Notes under the pieces: model-generated
Database searches by the model: none
What the model saw: only the letters and a program-made list of their open reading frames with translations
Told to the model about the DNA's origin: nothing
NCBI RefSeq assembly: GCF_000004825.1
Contig: NW_008805094.1
Location: 1 to 64,000 of the forward strand
DNA from: Heterostelium album PN500
Taxonomy: Eukaryota > Evosea > Eumycetozoa > Acytosteliales > Acytosteliaceae
DNA length: 64,000 bases
Direction: 5' to 3'
Shown: positions 24,778 to 34,918 of the stretch, one piece after another
How positions within the stretch are numbered: position 1 is the stretch's first letter
Layout of the letters: each line of letters starts with the position of its first letter
Translations under genes and position numbers: made by a program

Positions 24778-25773
24778 ATGGAAACATTAGATGTTGAAAA
24801 TAATAATAATATTAATAATAGTGATGGTGGATTATCTACACCATCAAATGTATTAAATAATATTGAAAATGTCAGTAATCATGATGGAGAAGAAGAGAAT
24901 CTAATGGTGGAGAATGACGACGAGTATGCCGGAATTGAAAATTTGTCTCAAGAGGAATTGATAGATATTATTAAAGAGATTAGAGAAGAGTATTTCAATT
25001 TGAAGGACAAACATCGAGGTTTGAAGACTTCACTTCAGGAGAGTCAAAAAGAAGTTCAATTCCAGCGAAACTTGTGCGCCGAACGTGAGGATCTCTTGTT
25101 GCAACTACAGTGGGATCCATCGCAAGACAAATCATATATTCACGACGAAGATGAAATCAAGCAACAGAGAAACCAAGCACTGCTCGACCAGATGCGTATC
25201 ATGGAGAAGGGTATCTTTGATCGTGACGACAAGATAACAAGTCTCCAGAAGACCATAGAGAATTTGATTGTCAATCAAATCAATGCTGGATCGCTGCCAT
25301 CCGACTTCCAACCATCCAACACAAATATAGAGTTGAACGCCATCAACAATAATTCGCAAGCATCGAGTAGTAACCAATCGACTCCACTCAATCAATCGCC
25401 AAGCAATGCCATTCCACCGGTTACCAAGAAGATATCAGAGTACCCGCTGAACTACAAACAACAGGATGTCGTAGAGTTGTACACTCCCGACTACCAATTG
25501 CCTGCAGGTAAAGCACCAACTCGTAGTCCATCCTTCTGGCAATCACCAACAGGATTCCTTTCATACTGGGTCGGTTGGGATACTCCAATGGAAGAGATCG
25601 CCGATAATAGCAACGATGACACAGCCAGCAGCTCTAGCTCTGCACCAAAACCAAAACCACCACAATCCTACCCAATTACCAAGACATTTGAAGAGAAAGC
25701 ACCAATCAAAACATTTTCACCGTCGTCATCTCAACCAAACCCAGTTTTAATTCTACCTGCTTCTAAAAAATAA
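24778..25773 (+). CDS. Coiled-coil protein of unknown function
   Basis: This intronless ORF encodes 331 aa. After an acidic, Asn-rich N-terminus (residues 1-60), residues about 60-165 form a probable coiled coil with heptad-like spacing (LIDIIKEIREEYFNLKDKHR, LKTSLQESQKEVQFQRNL, QALLDQMRIMEKGIF). The C-terminal half has a conserved-looking aromatic block (SFWQSPTGFLSYWVGWDTP) followed by Ser/Pro/Lys-rich sequence. I do not recognise the family and assign no function. A TATA plus oligo-T promoter precedes the ATG and TAA-rich AT sequence follows the stop. Codon use is like that of neighbouring expressed genes, which supports a real gene. Confidence 0.8.
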   Translation: METLDVENNNNINNSDGGLSTPSNVLNNIENVSNHDGEEENLMVENDDEYAGIENLSQEELIDIIKEIREEYFNLKDKHRGLKTSLQESQKEVQFQRNLCAEREDLLLQLQWDPSQDKSYIHDEDEIKQQRNQALLDQMRIMEKGIFDRDDKITSLQKTIENLIVNQINAGSLPSDFQPSNTNIELNAINNNSQASSSNQSTPLNQSPSNAIPPVTKKISEYPLNYKQQDVVELYTPDYQLPAGKAPTRSPSFWQSPTGFLSYWVGWDTPMEEIADNSNDDTASSSSSAPKPKPPQSYPITKTFEEKAPIKTFSPSSSQPNPVLILPASKK

Positions 25774-25918
25774 ATTAAAAACTAATAATAATAATAATAA
25801 TAAAACAAAATGCAAAATGTAATAAAAAAATACAAAAAAAGATATTTTTTAAACAAAAAACTTATTGTTTTTTTCTGATTAATTAAATGATCATTCTTTT
25901 GAATTATTTTAATATTAA

Positions 25919-27082
25919 ATGTCAATGATTAATAATTTAATAAAACAACAATCAAGATCTATTTATTTATATAAAAATAGTTATATTAAATTATATTTTT
26001 CAAGTAAATCTAAATTAACTACATTATCAGCTACAAGAAATAAAGTTGTTAAAGATCATCATTTAGCAGATAATAATACAAGAGTAAAAAGTAAAGATGA
26101 AGATAATAATAATCATTTAAAAGTTGTACATGATTCATTCATTTCATTGGCAGACCTATCACCTGTTTCAAAGGTTTCATCTACGACAACATCTAAAGCG
26201 AAAAAGATTAGTTTAAAAGATGATAGCAAAGCAGTTGATAAACCAGCAGAAATCAAATCAAACAGTAAACCAAAAACTAATGAAAAGAATAACAATCCTA
26301 AATGGATGTCAAAGAAATGGTTTACAACTACTGATATTGATATTGACAATGATATTAATAGTTTAAATCTAAATGATAATAATGAACAAAAAGAAGTAGA
26401 AGAAGAAATAATAGCAGAAGAAGAAGAAGTACAATTGGAACTACTAGTAGAGAAATTAGAAGAAGTAGAAAAGATAAATAATGTAAAGAAAGGAACAGAT
26501 TTTGAATTGTTAAGTATTAATGCTCTATCGAAATATGGTTTCGATTTGAAGAGAGTTGGTGGTGCTGGTGATAAAGGAATAGACTTTACTGGTGTTTGGA
26601 GACTGCCAGAAAGTAGTAGTAGTAGTAATGGCGGTGGTCATAGTAAAAGTAGTAATCAAGAATTTAATATAGTTGGACAATGTAAACATTATAAAACAAG
26701 AATAGGTCCTGTTGTATTAAGAGAGTTTGAATCAACATTACAAAGATTCATTGATAACAATAATAATAATAATAATAATAATAATTGCAATCAATCACAA
26801 CAACAACAATTTAACTGTATAGGAATCCTAACAAGTTATACAAGATTCTCTGATATCTTACAATCAGAAATCGATTCAATTAACAATCCATTGATTCTCT
26901 CTCAGATAACAGAAAAAGGTATACTTGCATTCATTATGAACAAAACCGCAAGAAAACTATTACCATCACTCTTGATAGTCAGTAGAAAACAACCATCCAA
27001 TTACAACAATAGAATCAATAATAATAATAATAGTTTAAAAGATAAATATCAATCAACCGTTGAATTATGTTATACTAAATAA
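25919..27082 (+). CDS. RRG7/DUF2034-like mitochondrial PD-(D/E)XK nuclease-fold protein
   Basis: Intronless, 387 aa. The N-terminus (MSMINNLIKQQSRSIYLYKN) is basic and lacks acidic residues, as in a mitochondrial presequence. A long Lys/Asp/Glu/Asn-rich linker follows (about 40-185). The folded part begins KGTDFELLSINALSKYGFDL and contains KRVGGAGDKGIDFTGVW and, after a Ser/Gly insertion, VGQCKHYK...GPVVLREFE. Asp222 and Gln254-x-Lys256 correspond to the D...(E/Q)xK catalytic pattern of Mrr/PD-(D/E)XK enzymes and match the DUF2034 family that includes yeast RRG7, required for respiratory growth and located in mitochondria. A C-terminal strand/helix part (CIGILTSYTRFSD, KGILAFIMN) completes the fold. 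Nuclease activity and substrate are inference. An Asn tract sits inside the domain. The stop is 17 bp from the stop of the convergent neighbour. Confidence 0.8.
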   Translation: MSMINNLIKQQSRSIYLYKNSYIKLYFSSKSKLTTLSATRNKVVKDHHLADNNTRVKSKDEDNNNHLKVVHDSFISLADLSPVSKVSSTTTSKAKKISLKDDSKAVDKPAEIKSNSKPKTNEKNNNPKWMSKKWFTTTDIDIDNDINSLNLNDNNEQKEVEEEIIAEEEEVQLELLVEKLEEVEKINNVKKGTDFELLSINALSKYGFDLKRVGGAGDKGIDFTGVWRLPESSSSSNGGGHSKSSNQEFNIVGQCKHYKTRIGPVVLREFESTLQRFIDNNNNNNNNNNCNQSQQQQFNCIGILTSYTRFSDILQSEIDSINNPLILSQITEKGILAFIMNKTARKLLPSLLIVSRKQPSNYNNRINNNNNSLKDKYQSTVELCYTK

Positions 27083-27099
27083 AATATGTTTATTTATTC

Positions 27100-28786
27100 T
27101 TATGACCATACATCTAAAAGATATCTCTTTTCTTTTGACCAATTAACCCAGATTTCAGATGCACTGTTGTCATCTGTGATATCCAATTGTTCTTTTATGA
27201 TCTCTATGAAACTCTGTCTTACTCCGACTGACATACCTTTGGCATCGCCACAGATGTAAACATAGGCACCACCGGTGTGCATGAGATCAAATAGTGCTTT
27301 CGAATGATTCTTTATCTTCTCTTGTACATAGCCAAGAGTCACATCTTTCGTCGACGACTGCTCGCTCAACTCTCTTGAGAATGCAGTTACCAAGTGTTTA
27401 AGAGTATTATTCTCCAAAAATTGATTGAATTCCTTTTGATAAATAAAATCTTTTGTTTCACTTCTACATCCAAAGAATAACCATGTTTCATTGTTATTAT
27501 TATTATTATTATTATCTTTATCATGTCGTTTGTTTAGTATTTCTAAATGTTGCAAGAAACCAATGAATGGAGCAACACCTGTGCCTGGACCAATCATAAT
27601 GATTGGCTTTGCGAGACAGTCTGTCGGTAGATGGAAATGTGGTGATGATTTAAAGTTGTAAGGAATATAAACTGGTTGTTGTTGTTGTTGTTGTTTGTCA
27701 TCGTTTGTAAGTGAAAGTCTTGAAAGTGTAGATTCAAGATTGTTATTATTATCATCTAATTGAGATGATGATATTAATAGTTGATTATCTTTACAGATTG
27801 ATTCTAACCATGTTGTACACAATCCGTAGATATGCTTGCCATCGACATTCGGGTAGTCGACAACGCTAAACACAAACGATGCTTTGGTGGGATCGATCAA
27901 TGGCGACGAGCAGATCGAGTAGTCACGAGGTGCTTGCGGTGAGATGATCTCAATGAGATGTTGAATCGATGGTGGTTTCACAGATGGGAATCTTTCTAGT
28001 AACGATAGCAGGTTGACACGCTCCTCAAGGAATTTTGCATATATATCTTTTCCTTCGATGGTCGCACTCTTTAGCAACACAGACTTCTCTTGTTCATCTG
28101 TTGCCAGCTCTCCAAGCAAACGAAGCAATCTCTTTGGTACGATTCCACAGATATCCAATTCGTTTGTCAGTAGATAACGAATTGATCTTCCACTTGCACG
28201 TTGCAAGTTAACAGGTAATGTTACTGTATTAGTTGTTGCTGCTACTGTTGGTGTAGTTGTTGTGGCTGTTGTTATTACAATGATTTGTTCGCCGTCATTC
28301 AGATCTAATCTAGCTAAAAGACGATCTACTACCACATGAGGATTAGGAGAGAATACGGAAATGTAGTCACCGGGCTGGTAATGTACATCATTTTCCAAAT
28401 CCAACTTGATTTCAATTACTCTCTTGATACTACCGAGTTCAACATTATCAAACTTTGTAAGATATCTGTGTTACAGTTAAAAAGGTAATGTTAAAATTTT
28501 AAAGAATAAGAAGAGTAAGTACAACAATAATATCTTACTTTGCACTTAATATTCTTGCTCTTTTATGATCACAGTTATTAAATGTATTTAAATTAGGTGT
28601 TGTTGTTGTTGTAGTTGTTTCATCTGATGTCGGTTTTGAAATGATTTGAACTTCATATTTTAAAGGATCATTTAATACACTGGTTGAAGCCACAGCAGAT
28701 CGTCTTAACACAATCTTTTTCTTTGCAGGTGCAGGTGGCTGTACAGATGTAACCTCTTTATCTTTCTGTGTATCTATATCAGTCAT
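27100..28786 (-). CDS. mtrr: Methionine synthase reductase-like flavoprotein lacking the FMN domain
   Basis: Two exons (28539-28786 and 27100-28465) give 537 aa. Methionine synthase reductase uses NADPH, FAD and FMN to reactivate oxidised cobalamin on methionine synthase. Present here are the FAD-binding and connecting domains (QPGDYISVFSPNP; SGRSIRYLLTNELDICGIVP; the RxYS motif PRDYSICSSPL) and the NADPH-binding domain (MIGPGTGVAPFIGFLQ, LFFGCRS, YICGDAKGMSVGV), ending EKRYLLDVWS, the characteristic MTRR C-terminus with the FAD-shielding Trp. The N-terminal flavodoxin (FMN) domain, about 150-200 residues in animal MTRR, is absent: the first 80 residues are a Thr/Lys-rich leader, with an in-frame stop just upstream of the ATG. 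It may work with a separate FMN protein (inference). A diflavin reductase relative cannot be fully excluded, but the C-terminus favours MTRR. Confidence 0.85.
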
Positions 28787-29193
28787 CCTGTGCCTATACT
28801 ATGTGTTTGTTCGATTCAGCACCCGAATTGCAATTATCATTATTTTTATATCAAAAAAAAATATAAAAAAAAATAAAAAGGTTCTTTATTTAGTTCTATA
28901 GAGCCTACAACAAAAAATTTGGTGTCATAGAAGATTAATATTGTAGAATTTATTCTCATATTATCACAGTAAATTATTGTTATAATTTTGAAATAAATTA
29001 TGGTGGTTCAATAAATCTTCTGAAGATAAACATTTTTTTAAATGAGAATCATATTTTTAATTTTGTCAGTGTATATAATAGCAATCAACACTCTTTTATA
29101 ACTTATCCCTAATATTATTTATTACTTATGAAGAAAATAGAATAAAATAAATAAATACCAATAGTTTGAATATTATAAAAATAGATTACAAAA

Positions 29194-29265
29194 AATTATT
29201 TATTAATAAATTTTTGATCATTATCACAATATTTATTTATTAATAAACTTTTGTAGATTATCAAT
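29194..29265. repeat. Imperfect tandem duplication of about 36 bp
   Basis: Two adjacent copies share the core TTATTTATTAATAAA(T/C)TTTTG followed by a similar ATTATCA segment. A partial third copy (ATTTATTAATAATTTATTATTAAC) begins at about 29266. It is AT-rich and lies in the 3' half of the gap between the MTRR-like gene and dgcA. No function is assigned. Confidence 0.5.
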
Positions 29266-31851
29266 ATTTATTAATAATTTATTATTAACATCTTCATAAG
29301 TCCATTATCGCAACATCACAATCTAGTATGAACAATTAATGTTATTGATTGAACACTTAATTCGTATGAAAATAATATTCATTGTATTGTTCAAAAAGAG
29401 TATTATCGTTTTTGGTCAGGAAGAGCAAAGATGTTTATTTATCTCTATCAAAGAGTATGGATGTTAATCTCTTTATATATTAAAAATTGAATGAAAGAGC
29501 AATGACAATGAGATTTAATCTTAATATGTGTATACATATATAGGAATACCATTATTTTGTCAAAGGAATAGACAGGTGATTAACTTGTTATGAGAGGTTA
29601 TTTTTATTATTCAATTTGAGAAGAGATCATTTCACTCATAGGATATAGAACTGATAAGGTTATTTTTGTCTATATTTGGTTATAGAAATAGTTCAAGATT
29701 CAAACCACTGTCCAATCAATTAAATCTATCGTTAATCAATCAGAAATGAATAAATAGATACTATATTGGGAAAAAAATCAATTTATTATGACTGATATAG
29801 ACAGATTCAAAATATCTATTTCATAAATGATCGAGGTGTGAAAGATTTAACTGAACCAAACTATTACCAAAATGGTGGGTATAATTATTTGATCAATCTC
29901 CAACCGAATAAAACAACAAAAATCAAAATAACCCACTTTCTTCTTTTATCAAAAAATTGATATCTATACACATGCCTGTATCTCTCTCAAAATTGAGGAT
30001 GATTCGACTGTTTTTTATACTAGATCTAAAATGTATGGACCATATCCATTTTAAATTAACATAGACTTTTATTTTTATGGAGAGATATAGATTATTATTT
30101 TGCTTGAATTGTAAGCGTCAAAGGACATTGATTTTACCAAAACGATACAACTAACGGTTGTTCTTATAATTATTGAAATCGTTGCAAGCACATGGGGATT
30201 GTTCGGAACTGACAGAACTTTTTTGGTTCGACAATTAAAACAACTAACTACAGTATAATTCCTAAAGGTTAGGGTTTACTCGTGTATCTGTAAAAGCAAG
30301 AGCTTATAACAAAGTAAAAGAAAAGAATTTAAAATAATACAACGCGATCACATAATGATCACATGATCTCATTAATAATGTTACCATTTATCTTAATCAA
30401 AAGATCAAGTTATTGGAATTTGATCACTAAACCATCGAAACAAAAAAAACTACCCAACAACCAAAGCACAATAAAACACAAATGTAATGGTTGATATCAA
30501 AACCTACAATGACGGTTGTTGTAACGATTAGGTTAAGGTACTTGAAAATGAATTACCCTTTTATAGAATAATCAATCGTTGGTGCAAACTCTATAGAGTG
30601 TACATGAGGTTGTTGTTATTCTAGAAATATTTGCCAAGAGATATGGTGTTATGGCTCATTCGATCAGCAAAGCACAAGGTTGTTGCTAGCCATTAGTGAA
30701 ACATAACGATCAGGCACCGCTCCGCTTTCACGCTCCGGTACTAAAGAAACCAAAGTATGAATGTGCAACATTCTCTTTTCTTTCATGAAAAATAAAACAA
30801 AATACACTGTGTCATTATATCTAATAATTTATTATTACTTTGGATCGTTGGTTTATAAAAAATTGGAAAGATTTTTGAAACTAATAGTAAGATTAAAATT
30901 TTAAAAAAACTTGACACTCAACAAATCTAATCATAATAATGCACAATCAAACAAACACTTTAACACACACACACAGACTTATTATTTAAAGAAAATCTTT
31001 AGTTTATGATACGAAACATATGATCAATTATGTTGATGTGATTGAGCGAGATGGGTATGTAATTCTCATATATAATTTATTTTAATAGCACCAACAATCA
31101 CACACTAAAGATTATCAAGTTATGACATAATTGATAATTCTGTCCAGCATTGGACACTCTAATATAACACACACTATCATCAGTATTGGTGTTTGAGTGC
31201 ATGTGTTGTGTGGTGTGTGAAATGTGTGGTGTGTTTATATCATTCTGACTTAACAAACACACAAGTTTTTGTTCTTTATGTAGTAAAGAGAAAGTCTGTG
31301 TTTTTACAGCATAACTAATGACTATCTACAGGGTGTGGAATCGATTTTAAGTAATAAAGTGTTGTAAGGAAAAAGGGCAGGACTGATAGTGCTGATGATT
31401 GATATAATCAAATTAATAAATAATTGGATTCAATTTAATTTGTTTGTGATTGAACGATCGGCTAAAATATAGATAGTGAACTAATCCTTGTTTTTATGAA
31501 TAAGTGCAGCAATAATATTATTGGTATTGATCAGGTGTTAGTTGTTTGTTGTTTTGGACAGACATAAAAATAAATTAATTACAAAAGTATTCATTCTACC
31601 TGGCATGCTCTCTTTCTACAACTATCATAACAACTTAAAGACAAACATGAATTCTCTTTCTCCCCAATACATAAACAAAAGAACACACAACCTTCCAAAT
31701 CCATATCATTATCCAAATCCAAACAACACCAAACAAAAAAACTAAAAAAAGGTTTAGAAAATAATTAATTATTAAAAAGCAATTTGCTACATTTACATTT
31801 GTTTTTTTATTTATTTAGGTGTTGCCATATTGTTATTAATTGCTGAGAGAA

Positions 31852-32079
31852 AGGTTACCTAACCCGCCACACGCGCGCCGCTCACATGTGAGTGTCCTGT
31901 GCGTATTACCTCCCAAAATGAAAAACTATTACTAAGTTGGTGTAAATGCACAGTTGTCAAAAGCTATATAAATGGAATAATTGCGTCTGTTCCATTCGAA
32001 TGGCTCCAATTCAAAGTGAAATATCTTATCTTGTTACAATAATAGAGGTAAGCTTACCTACTCCTCACCAGGTTTACCT
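31852..32079. promoter_or_regulatory. Cluster of perfect palindromes, candidate regulatory module
   Basis: Within 230 bp lie AGGTTACCT (31852-31860, one central mismatch), CTCACATGTGAG (31881-31892), CCATTCGAATGG (31992-32003), AGGTAAGCTTACCT (32046-32059) and AGGTTTACCT (32070-32079). Three of these share the AGGT...ACCT half-site arrangement, and CACATGTG is an E-box-like core. Such symmetric sites fit binding by dimeric transcription factors. They sit about 2.9 kb upstream of the dgcA start codon. Which gene they serve, if any, is inference. Confidence 0.35.
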
Positions 32080-34918
32080 GTAGTTTCTCTGCTTTTCTGA
32101 ACCATGAAAAACTGCTTGCTCTTTCTTTTTATGACTGATAAAGCTATCTACTACTACCTTTCTCTTCGTTTGCAATTGTTATTATTATTGTTGTTGTTGT
32201 ATTTATATATGTGTTCCACTTTCAATATGGTCCAACATATTTGAATGGCAAATGTCTGTTCAAATAGTATGGACATTTCAAATTTCAAATATAATAGACC
32301 ACCCACCTCTTTCTTTATTAGTAAAGATTAATGAATTTATACGATTCTCTGTCTCATATTAATACCAAATTCACCACCAAACAATTAAATTTCAAACAAT
32401 TATTTACTCTACTACCAAGATCTAATAGAAAGATATCTAACACAACCACATGACCACAACACTCACCTCCTCACACACCACCACCAACAACAACAACAAC
32501 AACAACACTAAACACAACACGACAACAATTAACACATTAATTAATAAACACATGATAAAACTAAACACTTTCCAACATTGGCAATATATGATATCACTAT
32601 TCAATAGTTGCATCCTCTATATTCTTAGTAATATAATATATGGTCATTTCCTTTCATATCCAATCCTTTTCACTGGATCACTCACACTACTACTACTTTT
32701 TCTTACTACTTTATATCAATTCCATTGTTCCAATTTTTAACAATTTTCATTAAAAATGTACAGTTTATTGAATTTTCACCATTTATTAGACGCAATCGTT
32801 CTATTCAAATATCTATAGATATATATCTAATCCATCAAATATTGCATCCAAATAATAACTCAATCTATGTATGTATCTAATTTTTTATCTCTATTGCTTC
32901 TGTAATTTTAATCTGTTGTTGCAGCTCTTTATGTTTTATCAATATGTGTGAAATCCAGCTGTAAATAATTTCAAAAAAAATATCATGACATCACTCCAAT
33001 TTTTATACCATCCATCACCAAAACAATTAATTTTGTGAAATATCCAAACACTAAATTTAAGATTTTAGTTTAAAAAAACAATCGTAGTATCTTAGTATGT
33101 ATGGATATCGACAATCATATCATATGTGATATACTATTAATCAATCAGTAGTAGTGTTAATTAATCAATATAATATGAATAGTAATATATGTGGTTTGTT
33201 TTATTATTTTTATATTTTTTGTGTCTCTACTGAAACTCTGGATATCAATCCAATCCATCAATAAATAATACAATAAATATATAATTTCATAAACACCGCG
33301 GTGGAACAAAATCGATAGCCATTGGATAGAGTGTTGTTTTTTATATGCCTCTCCATTAGCTTGTTAAAAGGTTTGCTTCATATGGTTTTGTTTCGGTCCT
33401 ATAACCCGCTCCCTTTACCAAATATGGAGCATCATTGTTAATTTTTTTGGAGCTAGAATCAATTAAGGATGTTTCGTTTGTAAGGGGAATACATAAATTA
33501 TAACTGTTTAGTCACTAGGAGTGAGGTATATACTCCCTTCCACCAAACAATAAAAATCTCTTAGGGTTTGTTGAAATAAATCTCTTAATCTGCACCTCCA
33601 CCTTAATCGTTACCAAACATTTAAACCAACATCATATTTATTTTATTTGTTAAATATTGTTTCCAAATACAAACAAACAAACAGAATTCATTCATTATTA
33701 AATATCTCTAATCCCCAATAGCTTTCAACTATAGTTTTCGATCAGGTATGATTTTACACTTTATATTTATTTTTTAAAACAAATTTTTTTTATAATAATA
33801 ATTTCACTACTATACCAAAATAATATTTATTTAATAATTTAAATCACTCTTTTTATTTTTAAAAGTAACGACAATAGTAACAATAATATTTAAAATAAAC
33901 AAACCATCACCTCAATTTTTTTGTATGATAATTTTATTTTTTGCCAATAACAATTGCCAAAAATATCTTTAATATTAGTAGTGCAAACAGTATTGTATTA
34001 CTATATAAATAATAAAATCAACTCACCACATCATCAACCACAAGTACTTATCAACCATCATTCAACACAAAAAAAATATTGATCATCAACCACCAACCAC
34101 CACCACCACTCATTTAAATGGTAATAAAAAACTTAATCACTCGTCCTATATATATGTGTGTATGATATCATTCACCACCACATCTACTAGAAACATTGTT
34201 TAGTGTAAAAAATTTTCCATAAAAAATAATATTCAACTATACAAACCAATACCAAAAAAAACAAATTTATTAAAACAGCAGTGATCATTAGCAGCTACCT
34301 ATTTTACACATGCTGGTATCACAATAATGAATTTGGCAATTATTAACCATTAATTAATGACCAACACAAAAATTAATTATAAAATCAGTTGTTTGAAAAA
34401 AAACTACTACTTTATATCGATTTTGAAATCTATCAAACGATCTGCACTAGATACAATCAAAAAAGTAGTGGAGGTTTAATTGCAGACATCACCTACACCT
34501 AAAAAAAAATCTCACACTCACGAAGTAACCAAAATCACTGCTCCTATATATGTCTAATTTATATTTTCAGTAAAGGGAATAAACCCTTTTACTAATTGTT
34601 TTTATGATTATATTAATTTTTTTTACCATATTACTATTTAATCACAAACTCATTTTATAATTAATACCATTTTAATTTTAAACCATCCTTTTTAAATAAA
34701 CATATTGATTTTGGCATTATAGTTTTACCTAATGTCCAATTATTATTCAATTCAACAACTATTTCTAACACCAAAATCATTTATTATAATTTTAGTAAAA
34801 TAGACACGAGATCAATTCACTAATTATAATAAAATTAGTAGGAATTGAAATAATAAGAAATATAGTTATCATTAAAATATATAGCTGTGTAGTAGACTGC
34901 CACATAAATTAATTAGTT

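Larger units (their letters stand above)
28787..34918. other. 6.1-kb non-coding region upstream of dgcA
   Basis: This is the largest gene-free interval in the window. I see no supported protein gene; open frames at 31542-31745 and 32450-32740 are low-complexity and have no recognisable family. The DNA is AT-rich but has discrete GC-richer islands: about 30705-30735, 31862-31905, 33294-33303 and 33396-33418. It also contains several perfect palindromes (see 31852-32079). From about 34020 it turns CA/CAC-rich, typical of dictyostelid 5' leaders. Because dgcA in D. discoideum is expressed in tip/prestalk cells late in development, an extended control region is plausible, but unrecognised non-coding RNAs are an alternative. 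Confidence 0.5.

Noticed and set aside
31542-31745. 67-codon open frame
   Set aside because: It starts at a non-ATG codon, reads Asn/Lys/Pro-rich sequence typical of A/C-rich non-coding DNA, and has no recognisable motif.
32450-32740. 96-codon open frame with a hydrophobic second half
   Set aside because: The N-terminal part is only Thr/Asn repeats from CA-rich leader-like DNA, codon use is like intergenic DNA and no family is recognised. The hydrophobic stretch follows from T-rich sequence.
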